DNA of 8,448 nucleotides from Candidatus Pacearchaeota archaeon (GCA_014728565.1 WJLK01000009.1:1-8448); one strand, 5' to 3'. Counted from the stretch's first letter, positions 1-7,201 are shown. The notes: generated by a model from the sequence alone, not told the origin. Made by a program: numbers and translations.

Positions 1-524
1 ATTTTATTACACACCCACTCCTAGAAGGAAAAATATTAGGAATAGTAGAAAAAAAAGTTGATTATTCAAGAATTTACGGAATAAAAACATATCCATCAAT
101 CGAAATGAAAATTCAAAGCTTAAATGATGATTATTTTAATTTAAATCATCAAAAATGGATTTTTCCATATACTAAATTCAAAGAAAAAATAAAAAAATTA
201 AAAGAGGCTGATGCTTTTGTTCTTCCAAGTCTTAGGGAGGGAATGCCTCAATCTTTGCTTGAGTCAATGGCTCTAGGATTGGTCCCTATTTCTAGTAAAA
301 ATCAGGGAGCGAAAGAGATTATTGATGAAAAAAATGGTTTTCTTTTTGAAATAAAAGCAAAAGATGAACTAAAAAAAATTTTAAAGGACATCCGGAAAAT
401 TAATGCTCTAAAATTAAGAGAGAATGCTAGAAAAACAGCTGAAAATTTTTCTGAGAAAAAAGTGATGAAAAATATTGAAAAAATTTATTTAGAGCTTATA
501 AATAAACATCCTTCCAAATCTTAA
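1..524 (+). CDS. GT4-type glycosyltransferase, C-terminal part (5' end outside window)
   Basis: The reading frame is open from base 3 with no stop, so the gene enters from upstream. The ATG at 105 is an internal Met (35th visible residue) and not a credible start. The visible part is the C-terminal Rossmann domain of a GT-B retaining glycosyltransferase. It carries ADAFVLPSLREGMPQSLLE, with the EX7E nucleotide-sugar signature (Glu codons at 237-239 and 261-263), followed by a GLVPISS strand and GAKEIIDEKNGFLF, the loop that closes over the donor. The C-terminus is a Lys-rich helical tail. Such enzymes transfer a sugar from a nucleotide donor, normally on the cytosolic face of the membrane, and the neighbours suggest surface-glycan assembly. 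Donor and acceptor cannot be read. It is convergent with asnB, and the last 29 bp overlap that gene's 3' end. Confidence 0.9.
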   Translation, partial: FITHPLLEGKILGIVEKKVDYSRIYGIKTYPSIEMKIQSLNDDYFNLNHQKWIFPYTKFKEKIKKLKEADAFVLPSLREGMPQSLLESMALGLVPISSKNQGAKEIIDEKNGFLFEIKAKDELKKILKDIRKINALKLRENARKTAENFSEKKVMKNIEKIYLELINKHPSKS

Positions 525-2295
525 AGTTAAGCAAAGCCCACAGCTGCAATGAAACATTTTTTTTCTTATTCAATCTTAACAATCTGTTTATTTCAGACCT
601 GTTAAAAAATTCATCAAGTTCTTTATCAGATAATTTATCTTCTATATAATTTTTAAGCTCCCCCTTGAACCACTTATCTAGGGGAACTGTAAATCCTATT
701 TTTTTTCTATAAATTACTCTTTTTGGTAAAAACTCCTCTGCTACTTTTTTTAACAAATATTTTCCGGAACCATTTTTGATTTTCAAATTATCTGATAGTT
801 TTGCAGCAAATTCAACTATTTTATGATCTAAAAAAGGAACTCTGCTTTCAATACTTGCAGCCATACTCATTCTGTCCTGCTTTGTTAAAAGTTCTTGCAG
901 ATAACTATTTAGATCAATCCAAAGATTTTTATTTAAAAAACTGGAATTTTTTTCTGAAAGCAATCTTACTATCTCATCATTTCCCATATGGTTTTTCTTA
1001 ACCTTCAATAATCTATCACGCTCGTTTCCAATAAAAATGTTTATTCCCGTAATGTACTCTGAATTAAAGTTACTAAGAAGCATTTCTAGATTTTTCCTAT
1101 AACGAGGATCAACAATATTCTTACTCATTTTAAACAGGGGTTTTTTTAATAAAGGAGGTATTTTTTTATTCCATGTTAAAATTTTTTGTATTCTATTATA
1201 TCTGTAGTATCCTGCGAATAATTCATCAGCACCCTCTCCAGTTAAAACAACCTTAACTTTGTCTTTTGTTAATCTTGAAAGAAAATAAAGTGGAACAGAA
1301 GATGCAAAACTTATTGGTTGATCATAATGCCAGATCATTTTTTCTAGAACATTTATAAAATCTTTTGAAGTAATAGTAAGAGAATAATGTTTTGTTTTAA
1401 GATAATCAGAAACCTCTTTAGCGTTTTTATTTTCAGTCTGATCAACATCAAAAGATACAGAAAAAGTTCGGAATTCCTTATTATTTTTTGAAGCAATTGC
1501 AGATATTAAAGAAGAATCAATACCACCAGAGAGAAAACTACCTACAGGAACATCAGCAATTAATCTTCTCTTAATACTCTTCTCTAGAAGTTTTTTCAAT
1601 TCTTCAATAGCATGTCTTTCTTCTTTTATCTCGCTACTATACTCTAATCCCCAATATTCCTTAATATTCATTTTTCCTGAATCAATAATGCAGTAATTAG
1701 CCCTGGGAAAAATTTTTATACCTTCAAACCAGGTCCAGTTTCCTTGCTGTATGAAATAATTGAAATAATCATGAACAGCATCTTTGTTTATTCTAGCCTT
1801 TATAAATTTTAATATGGCTTTTATTTCAGAAGCAAAAATTATTCTTTTATCATCCTCATAATAATAAAGAGGTTTTATTCCAAGCCTGTCTCTTGCAACA
1901 AAGAATTTTTTCTTCTTAGAATCATATATAACAAATGCAAACATGCCATTAAGTTTGTTAAGACACTTTTCACCAAAAACTTCGTAAGCTGCTAATAAAA
2001 CCTCTGTGTCTGAATTTGTTTTGAAGTCATATTTTTTTATTTTATTAATATCATTTTTTATTTCTTTAAAATTATAAATCTCACCATTAAATACAATGAC
2101 ATTTCCTTTATCAGAGACAAAAGGCTGACTCGCTCTTCTATTTAAATCGATTATTGATAGACGTTTATGAGCCATAGCTATCTTCCCATCAAAATAAATC
2201 CCAGAATCATCAGGACCTCTATGACTTAGTAAATTTATAGCTTCTCTGACATTTCTTTTATCATAATCTCCAGATATTGCTATTATCCCACACAT
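496..2295 (-). CDS. asnB: Glutamine-hydrolysing asparagine synthetase / AsnB-type amidotransferase
   Basis: This is a 599-residue class II glutamine amidotransferase fused to a synthetase domain, close to the usual AsnB length. The start gives MCGIIAISGD, so removal of Met exposes Cys2 as the glutaminase nucleophile; this fixes the start. The N-terminal domain also shows SHRGPDDSG (24-32), FNGEIYN (69-75) and NSDTE (94-98). The C-terminal domain has the ATP-pyrophosphatase loop SGGIDSS (256-262), TGEGADELFAGY (352-363) and DRMSMAASIESRVPFLD (474-490). All expected catalytic motifs look intact. The family makes asparagine from aspartate, glutamine and ATP, but homologues in glycan loci (the WbpS type) are thought to amidate uronic acids, and this context fits that reading. 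It is the last gene of the alg14-alg13-asnB unit: its ATG lies inside the alg13-like gene (13-nt overlap) without a Shine-Dalgarno. I cannot separate asparagine from sugar-acid amidation by motif. Confidence 0.95.
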   Translation of the reverse strand: MCGIIAISGDYDKRNVREAINLLSHRGPDDSGIYFDGKIAMAHKRLSIIDLNRRASQPFVSDKGNVIVFNGEIYNFKEIKNDINKIKKYDFKTNSDTEVLLAAYEVFGEKCLNKLNGMFAFVIYDSKKKKFFVARDRLGIKPLYYYEDDKRIIFASEIKAILKFIKARINKDAVHDYFNYFIQQGNWTWFEGIKIFPRANYCIIDSGKMNIKEYWGLEYSSEIKEERHAIEELKKLLEKSIKRRLIADVPVGSFLSGGIDSSLISAIASKNNKEFRTFSVSFDVDQTENKNAKEVSDYLKTKHYSLTITSKDFINVLEKMIWHYDQPISFASSVPLYFLSRLTKDKVKVVLTGEGADELFAGYYRYNRIQKILTWNKKIPPLLKKPLFKMSKNIVDPRYRKNLEMLLSNFNSEYITGINIFIGNERDRLLKVKKNHMGNDEIVRLLSEKNSSFLNKNLWIDLNSYLQELLTKQDRMSMAASIESRVPFLDHKIVEFAAKLSDNLKIKNGSGKYLLKKVAEEFLPKRVIYRKKIGFTVPLDKWFKGELKNYIEDKLSDKELDEFFNRSEINRLLRLNKKKNVSLQLWALLNFKIWKDVYL

Positions 2296-2744
2296 TTTAA
2301 AAATTCTGTTATTTTTTCATGAATCCTGCATTTAGGAACTTTATATTTTTTAAATTGGTATTTTTTTGCTTTCTCAATACAATTAGAAACTTTATTTAAA
2401 TCCTTACACCAGATTAAAAAATTATCTTCCGAGAGAGCTTTTAGAATCTCCTCCTGATGCGTATCTGTTCTATTAATGTTGGCAACACCTATTATTTTTT
2501 TATTTTTTTTTAATAATTCATAAATACTCCCTGCTCCTCCATGACTTATAACAATCCATGAATCTTTGTATTCCTTTTCTAATGAAGGTTTGTATCTAAA
2601 ATATTTGCAATTTTTCGGGATATATTTTCCATTACCAATCTGCATTATTATGTTATCTTTTAATTTTCCTGCTATTTTGTCAACCGCCTTAATTAGTTCA
2701 TCAAATTTTCCAGTTCCAACAACTACTAATATATTTTTTTTCAT
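2283..2744 (-). CDS. Alg13-like glycosyltransferase catalytic subunit (GT28 C-terminal type)
   Basis: The 153-residue protein is a single C-terminal half of a GT-B fold, as in Alg13, PssE and EpsF. It shows an N-terminal strand and loop VVVGTGKFDELI (7-18), the donor-binding motif SHGGAGS (67-73) followed by a helix IYELL, and a late His-Gln (DTHQEE, 94-99) as in the DNHQ element of the family. In eukaryotes Alg13 supplies the UDP-GlcNAc site and needs Alg14 for acceptor binding and membrane recruitment. Bacterial pairs add glucuronate, galactose or glucose to polyprenyl-diphosphate sugars, so the donor here is unknown. Its ATG overlaps the alg14-like stop as ATGA, which favours coupled translation and a 1:1 complex. 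Its own stop lies 13 nt inside asnB. The length is somewhat short but normal for split subunits. Confidence 0.9.
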   Translation of the reverse strand: MKKNILVVVGTGKFDELIKAVDKIAGKLKDNIIMQIGNGKYIPKNCKYFRYKPSLEKEYKDSWIVISHGGAGSIYELLKKNKKIIGVANINRTDTHQEEILKALSEDNFLIWCKDLNKVSNCIEKAKKYQFKKYKVPKCRIHEKITEFLKCVG

Positions 2745-3232
2745 CCTAACCTTCCAGCGAATATAGCTTCTGGATAATTTTCTTTTTGTTCAGGCCACTG
2801 AATAAAGGTTAGATCAGATATTCTATATGAGAACAATCCTGCCAGAGATTTACTATAAACCCTGCTCCAGGATTCTATGAATATTAACTTTTTTTGAAAT
2901 AATAATTTTCCAATTATGGATATAGGGATTGCTAATCCAGGACCGCAGGTTATTATTGTTTTTGCTTTACTTTTAAATAAAATTTTTATTGATTGAAAGG
3001 TTGTTTTAAAAAGCTTAAAAAAAACAATTATCGGGTTTTTATCACTCATTTCTCTAGGATTCCTGATCCGGAATATCCTCCCCCTGTATTTTATCTTTTT
3101 TTTAGATAAATTATCATTTTCAGAAATAACATATTCATAATTGTATCTTTTTCCTAACTTATTAACTAATCTTAAAATCTGTTCTGTATGCCCACCCCTG
3201 CCAAGGATTACTAGAAGGTTTGTATTTTTCAT
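2741..3232 (-). CDS. Alg14-like glycosyltransferase acceptor/anchor subunit
   Basis: The 163-residue protein matches the Alg14/PssD family. It has the glycine loop GRGGHTEQIL (11-20), CGPGLAIP (96-103), IESWSRVYSKSLAG (119-132) and a C-terminal DLTFIQWPEQKENYPEA stretch ending in GRLG, where relatives have a VQW..L..YP..GRL pattern. Alg14 binds the lipid-linked acceptor and recruits Alg13 to the membrane. Unlike yeast Alg14 there is no separate N-terminal transmembrane anchor. The hydrophobic, basic stretch IIVFFKLFKTTFQSIKILF (68-86) and the IPISIIGKLL region (102-111) could contact the membrane. It is the first gene of its unit and its ATG has no Shine-Dalgarno. A TTTTAAAA box centred about 25 bp upstream suggests a leaderless mRNA. 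Confidence 0.92.
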   Translation of the reverse strand: MKNTNLLVILGRGGHTEQILRLVNKLGKRYNYEYVISENDNLSKKKIKYRGRIFRIRNPREMSDKNPIIVFFKLFKTTFQSIKILFKSKAKTIITCGPGLAIPISIIGKLLFQKKLIFIESWSRVYSKSLAGLFSYRISDLTFIQWPEQKENYPEAIFAGRLG

Positions 3233-3283
3233 TATATATTCATTACAGATAATTTTAAAAATCTATCCTATTTCAAGTTTTTT
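3233..3283. promoter_or_regulatory. Divergent archaeal-type promoter region with shared TTTTAAAA box
   Basis: This 51-bp gap separates the alg14-like start (-) from the radical SAM start (+). The self-complementary octamer TTTTAAAA at 3253-3260 is centred about 24-25 bp from the minus-strand ATG and about 27-28 bp from the plus-strand ATG. Those are the distances expected between an archaeal TATA box and the transcription start of a leaderless mRNA. No Shine-Dalgarno precedes either ATG. What is seen is the box and the spacing; promoter function is inferred, and AT-rich DNA offers such octamers by chance. Confidence 0.5.
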
Positions 3284-4327
3284 ATGGATATCAAAAGCAA
3301 AGCAAATATCTTTTTTAAGTATGTTTTAATAAGGCCAATGAGAGTCTTAAATCTATTCCTTATATATTTTTCTAAGTTTTTTAAACTTACCAGGGTTTTA
3401 GGAAAACCCTTGACTGCTATGATAGAACCTACTAATTATTGCAATCTTAATTGTCCTCTTTGTCCTACAGGAGAAGGACTTTTAAAAAGAAAACCTGAAA
3501 ATCTTTCCTTAACTGATTTTAAAAAAATAATGGATAACCTTGGAGACTCCATAATACATCTAAGATTGTGGAATTGGGGAGAACCTTTCTTAAATAAGGA
3601 TTTCTATAAAATGGTTGAATATGCAAAATCTAAAAATATTTTTGTAAATACAAGCACGAATAGTTATTTTTTAAATGAAGAGATGATTGATAGTCTAATA
3701 GACTCGGAACTAGACCAACTTATAATATCACTTGATGGTGCTTCTGAGGAAACTTATAATAAATATAGAAAAAAAGGAGATTTCAACAAAGTTATAAAAA
3801 GTTTAGAAAAAATTAAGGAATTAAAAAATAAAAAAAAGACAAGATATCCTGAAGTAAAAATACAGTTTATAGTTATGAGACATAACGAGCACGAAATAAA
3901 GAAGGTTATTGAACTTGCAAAAAAAACAGAAGTTGATACACTTTTTTTTAAAACTGTAGGAATCATGGATGAAAAATTAAAAGATAAAATATATGAATAT
4001 CTTCCAAGAAATAATATCTTCCAAAGATATATGTTAGAGGAATCTGAAGTCAAAGAGATTAAGCTTTCTGGAAAAGTTTGCGATTATCTATGGTCAGAAA
4101 TAACTATAAACGTAGATGGCTCAGTAGTTCCTTGTTGTAGGGATGCTCAGGGAAAGCATATCCTGGGGAATATCAAAAAACAAAAAATTTCAGATATCTG
4201 GAACTCTAAAAAAATGGTTAGTTTTAGAAAACAAGTATTACGAAATAAAGATACTATCAATATTTGCAAAACCTGTTCGGGCTCTAATAAAGAATTTACA
4301 ATAAAAGAGATTAAAATAAAAAAATAA
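3284..4327 (+). CDS. Radical SAM/SPASM domain protein of a surface-glycan locus
   Basis: The 347-residue protein has the radical SAM cluster motif CNLNCPLC (Cys53, Cys57, Cys60), preceded by IEPTNY, and a WNWGEP motif (96-101) that binds the methionine end of SAM. ISLDGASEETYNKYR (148-162) is a core strand and loop typical of SPASM enzymes. The C-terminal SPASM part has C266-x12-G-x4-C284, Cys285 and C328-x2-C331, with LGNI and DIWNS between them: enough cysteines for one auxiliary Fe-S cluster, not the seven of the full two-cluster form. Residues 9-36 are hydrophobic and basic with no clear signal peptide and may form an amphipathic membrane-contacting helix. The start at 3284 is chosen from the TATA spacing; Met19 is an alternative. 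The reaction is unknown; tailoring of a sugar, lipid or peptide linked to the glycan is inference from its neighbours. Confidence 0.9.
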   Translation: MDIKSKANIFFKYVLIRPMRVLNLFLIYFSKFFKLTRVLGKPLTAMIEPTNYCNLNCPLCPTGEGLLKRKPENLSLTDFKKIMDNLGDSIIHLRLWNWGEPFLNKDFYKMVEYAKSKNIFVNTSTNSYFLNEEMIDSLIDSELDQLIISLDGASEETYNKYRKKGDFNKVIKSLEKIKELKNKKKTRYPEVKIQFIVMRHNEHEIKKVIELAKKTEVDTLFFKTVGIMDEKLKDKIYEYLPRNNIFQRYMLEESEVKEIKLSGKVCDYLWSEITINVDGSVVPCCRDAQGKHILGNIKKQKISDIWNSKKMVSFRKQVLRNKDTINICKTCSGSNKEFTIKEIKIKK

Positions 4328-4332
4328 AAAAC

Positions 4333-4362
4333 ATTAAAAACCCTCCCTGGATTATTTATAAA
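4333..4362 (+). promoter_or_regulatory. Possible TATA boxes before or at the GT-C gene
   Basis: The 34-bp gap before the GT-C gene has ATTAAAAA at 4333-4340, centred about 25 bp before the ATG at 4362 and so suited to a leaderless start there. A better match to the archaeal consensus, TTTATAAA, lies at 4355-4362 and runs into that ATG; used as a TATA box it would place transcription near 4385 and favour the ATG at 4410. No Shine-Dalgarno is seen for the first ATG. The gene may also be read through from the radical SAM gene. Confidence 0.3.
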
Positions 4363-6032
4363 TGGAAGAAAAAGAATTGTTTAACACTCTAGATAAAACT
4401 GCTAAACTAATGGATGACAAAAAAGGAGAAACATATCCTTCTAGAAAAATAGAAAACAGAAAAAAGATATTTAAAAAAATATTCGCAGGATGGGTAAAGG
4501 ATAATTATGATAAAATTTTTCTTATCATATTAGGATTAGCATTTATTATAAGAATGGTAGTGTTTTTTAAAACCCTGAACCAACCACTCTGGTTTGATGC
4601 TGCACATTATCTCTCTCCAGCTAAAAGATTGGCTTTAGACCTTCCGATCAATGATATATGGTATTATCGGAGAGGTTTTTTATGGGCCTTAATCCCTTTA
4701 ATAATATTCAAATTCGGTCTTGGTGAGGCTGGAGTAAGATTTGCAGAAGTTTTATTTTCAACAGGGATTGTTTTTGTTTCTTATTTTTTAATAAAAGAGA
4801 TGTTTAATAAAAAACTAGCCTTAGCATCCTCAATTGGACTGACTTTTTCCTGGATAATCTTATTTTTCACAGGAAGACCTCTAACTTCTATACCTGCTAC
4901 ATTTTTTTTGTTACTAGGTTTGTTGTTTTTTTGGAAGGGTTATGTCAAAAAAAATGGTGATTTTTACATATATCTCTTTGCAATATTTTATACTCTCTCT
5001 ATCTTAACAAGAATGCAATATGTAATGTTTGCACCAGTTTTTTTAATATTTATTTTTACAAAAGAAAAATTTAAATTTTTAAAAGATAAAAGGTTATGGT
5101 TTGCTTTTGTAATTTTTCTTTTAATTTTTACACCTCAGGTAATTTTATATTCCTCTCATTACGGAAATCCTGTTATGGATTGGGTCTCCTATTACGCAGG
5201 CATCGAAGGAACTTCTAAAACAGGGGAAGTTGGGGATAGACCTTCAGTTTTTGATTCCTCTAATTTTGATTATTTTTTTGATCTCCCTTATATGCTAACA
5301 ACACCCATCTTTGTATTATTTATAATAGGTGTTTTTTATTTTTTTATCGACCTTATTCTGGGATTTGATAGCATTTTTAAAAATCAAGATAATCAAAAAA
5401 AGTTATTTGTCTTTTTATGGATTTTTATACCCTTCTTTGCTTTAGGATATATAACTCCTTATATAGAGCAAAGATATATAATTCCAATACTGCCGTTTCT
5501 TTTTGTAATCTCTGCAATAGCATTATTTCAGATATCAAATTTTATAAAAAATTATTTTAAATTAAAAGAGAAGCATATTTTAACAATATCTTTCATAGTT
5601 TTAATAGCTCTTCTTATTCCTAATCTGACATGGGCAAATAATTTAATAGATGCAAAGAAAAATTCATATTTGGAGGTTAAACAATCTGGTTTATGGATAA
5701 AAGAAAATTCTAATCACGAAGACATAATAATCAGCAAATCAAAACCCCAGCTTCAATATTACTCAGAGAGATCTGTTTATCCCATAGCCTTAGCAAGATA
5801 CGCTAAACATACTCAAACAAAGGAATTATTAAAATATCAGGAAGGTGAAGCAGGTCTAGATTCGTTTATAAAAGATTATAAGCCAAGATATCTTATGTTA
5901 TCAGTTTATGAGAATCATGAGCCCTGGATGTATTCTTATCCTCAGAGACACAATGAAACCTTAATTCCTGTCCAGACCTTTGGGAATCCTAAACAACCAT
6001 CTGTTGTGATATATGAATTTAAATTTGACTAA
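4362..6032 (+). CDS. GT-C fold membrane glycosyltransferase (ArnT/PMT-2, GT39/GT83-like)
   Basis: The 556-residue polytopic protein begins with a charged cytosolic segment of about 50 residues. Roughly 11-12 hydrophobic helices follow (about 51-70, 107-118, 126-146, 152-170, 173-190, 202-217, 219-233, 245-263, 313-333, 348-364, 372-393, 406-422), then a soluble C-terminal part of about 130 residues. The first outer loop has PLWFDAAHYL with Asp79 at the place of the GT-C catalytic acid; the usual DE pair is DA here. EQRYIIPILPFLF (369-381) matches the Arg-Tyr..Pro..Pro motif of PMT-2 proteins. These enzymes transfer a sugar from a polyprenyl-phosphate donor outside the membrane to a lipid, glycan or protein. 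The start at 4362 is the longest; ATG 4410 (Met17) is possible. It is convergent with the phosphatase-family gene, with a 4-bp stop overlap. Confidence 0.85.
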   Translation: MEEKELFNTLDKTAKLMDDKKGETYPSRKIENRKKIFKKIFAGWVKDNYDKIFLIILGLAFIIRMVVFFKTLNQPLWFDAAHYLSPAKRLALDLPINDIWYYRRGFLWALIPLIIFKFGLGEAGVRFAEVLFSTGIVFVSYFLIKEMFNKKLALASSIGLTFSWIILFFTGRPLTSIPATFFLLLGLLFFWKGYVKKNGDFYIYLFAIFYTLSILTRMQYVMFAPVFLIFIFTKEKFKFLKDKRLWFAFVIFLLIFTPQVILYSSHYGNPVMDWVSYYAGIEGTSKTGEVGDRPSVFDSSNFDYFFDLPYMLTTPIFVLFIIGVFYFFIDLILGFDSIFKNQDNQKKLFVFLWIFIPFFALGYITPYIEQRYIIPILPFLFVISAIALFQISNFIKNYFKLKEKHILTISFIVLIALLIPNLTWANNLIDAKKNSYLEVKQSGLWIKENSNHEDIIISKSKPQLQYYSERSVYPIALARYAKHTQTKELLKYQEGEAGLDSFIKDYKPRYLMLSVYENHEPWMYSYPQRHNETLIPVQTFGNPKQPSVVIYEFKFD

Positions 6033-7201
6033 TAATTTTTGCCTTTCCAGCTTTTTGGTTTTTCAATATTTAATAACTTCAGGATAATCGGACAGATATC
6101 TATTACACTAATCCTCTTTTTATTGATTATTTTCTTATTGCAAATAAAAAAAGCATCTAATTTTTCTGTTTGGTCATAACCATGCATAGCTTTAGCACCT
6201 TTTTTATTAAAGAAATCTGGGAAGATTTCATAACCAGGATTTGCAATAAAAATAAGGTCTCCGGTGTATTTCCTGTCAAATTTAACAGGACAGGATTCTT
6301 TATTTTTATAAGTATATATTTTTCCTTTTTTTCCTTTTAACCTAGATTTCAATATTTTTAAATAATCCTTATTTCCCCAAGCCCTTATAATTGTTGACTC
6401 TAATAAATAGTCTAAATCAAGATCTTCAAATAAATTGTCAACATTAATCTTTTCTTTAATATCAACCATCCCGTGGTCAGAGGCAATTACTATATTCAAA
6501 TCTTTATCTTCATTTAATAAGGATTTACAAAACTTTTCAATCAGATTATCAAGCTTTTTTAAATATCTTTTTATTGCTTTGTTTTTGCTTCCTTTTCTAT
6601 GCAGGATTGCATCAAAAACAGTAAGATGTACAAATAAGAACTCTTTTTCTTTATTTTTTAAGACTTCTTTTAAAAAATTTTCATCCTTTTTCTTAATGAC
6701 CTTTAATCCTGTTTTTTTTTCATCTGAATAAATAGGCCATTCATAACAATAATAACCAACACCTTCTTTTCTTAGGACGTCAAATAAAGTAGGAACTTCT
6801 ACTGGGTATTTATCAATAAATGATTTCTTTGAGGTCAAACTTAATTTTTTTAGGATACTCAAAGGAATATTTCCTATAGGAGTCATATGAGTATTGCCTT
6901 TTAAATATTCCTTAAAAACAGTAACATGATTAATAGTCTTTTTTAATAAAGGAGTTTCAAATATTTTTGGAAGATATTTTACCCATTTGTAAGGAGAATT
7001 CTTTGAGTCTAGATAATACCATGTCCAGTAGTTTAAATTCTTTTGTGGCTGACTTGTAAAAATACAAAATTCCATCTGGTGTAATGGTTCAACTTCAGCC
7101 TTTGTTAAAGATCCTTGCTTTCCCAGATGATTAATAAAAGGCATATCTCTGATAAATTTATAACCTACAGCATCAAGATAGAAGAAAATTGTCTTTGTCA
7201 T
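6029..7201 (-). CDS. Alkaline phosphatase superfamily protein (phosphodiesterase/nucleotide pyrophosphatase-like)
   Basis: The 390-residue protein has the fold markers of the AP superfamily. An N-terminal strand leads to Asp10 (FFYLDAVG); FDAILH holds Asp197 and His201; ASDHG holds Asp242 and His243; MHGYD holds His340. The C-terminus ISVIDICPIILKLLNIEKP resembles the usual closing helix of the family. These six residues correspond to the two-metal site of NPP-type enzymes. The nucleophilic Thr/Ser expected nine residues before the FTS turn (Thr49) appears to be Leu40, so catalysis is uncertain. There is no signal peptide or transmembrane helix, so a cytosolic location is likely. Its ATG overlaps the epimerase stop as TAATG, preceded by an AGAAGG that may act as a weak ribosome site. 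In this locus it might act on a nucleotide sugar or phospho-glycan, or be a non-catalytic binder; the substrate cannot be read. Confidence 0.85.
   Translation of the reverse strand: MTKTIFFYLDAVGYKFIRDMPFINHLGKQGSLTKAEVEPLHQMEFCIFTSQPQKNLNYWTWYYLDSKNSPYKWVKYLPKIFETPLLKKTINHVTVFKEYLKGNTHMTPIGNIPLSILKKLSLTSKKSFIDKYPVEVPTLFDVLRKEGVGYYCYEWPIYSDEKKTGLKVIKKKDENFLKEVLKNKEKEFLFVHLTVFDAILHRKGSKNKAIKRYLKKLDNLIEKFCKSLLNEDKDLNIVIASDHGMVDIKEKINVDNLFEDLDLDYLLESTIIRAWGNKDYLKILKSRLKGKKGKIYTYKNKESCPVKFDRKYTGDLIFIANPGYEIFPDFFNKKGAKAMHGYDQTEKLDAFFICNKKIINKKRISVIDICPIILKLLNIEKPKSWKGKNY

Noticed and set aside
105..107. ATG at 105 as the start of the GT4 gene
   Set aside because: The same frame is open back to base 3 and encodes plausible GT-B sequence, so this is an internal Met of a gene cut by the window edge.
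551..567. Oligo-T run 33 nt after the GT4 stop as an archaeal terminator
   Set aside because: T runs occur throughout this AT-rich window, and this one encodes Lys residues of AsnB on the other strand, so it is not distinguishable from background.
801..1001. Plus-strand 66-codon frame inside asnB
   Set aside because: It lies opposite well-conserved AsnB motifs and shows no domain; a chance antisense frame.
2566..2766. Plus-strand frame opposite the alg13-like gene, with a hydrophobic translation
   Set aside because: Hydrophobicity comes from the antisense of Lys/Asn/Ile-rich coding sequence; no start signal or family.
3141..3329. Plus-strand frame across the divergent promoter
   Set aside because: It overlaps the alg14-like gene and the radical SAM start in other frames and has no recognisable content.
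3754..4053. Minus-strand 99-codon hydrophobic frame inside the radical SAM gene
   Set aside because: It is antisense to conserved radical SAM core sequence; Phe/Ser/Leu-rich by antisense composition.
6435..6731. Plus-strand 98-codon frame inside the phosphatase-family gene
   Set aside because: It is antisense to the DH and DxxxH metal motifs, Ser/Phe-rich and without any family signal.
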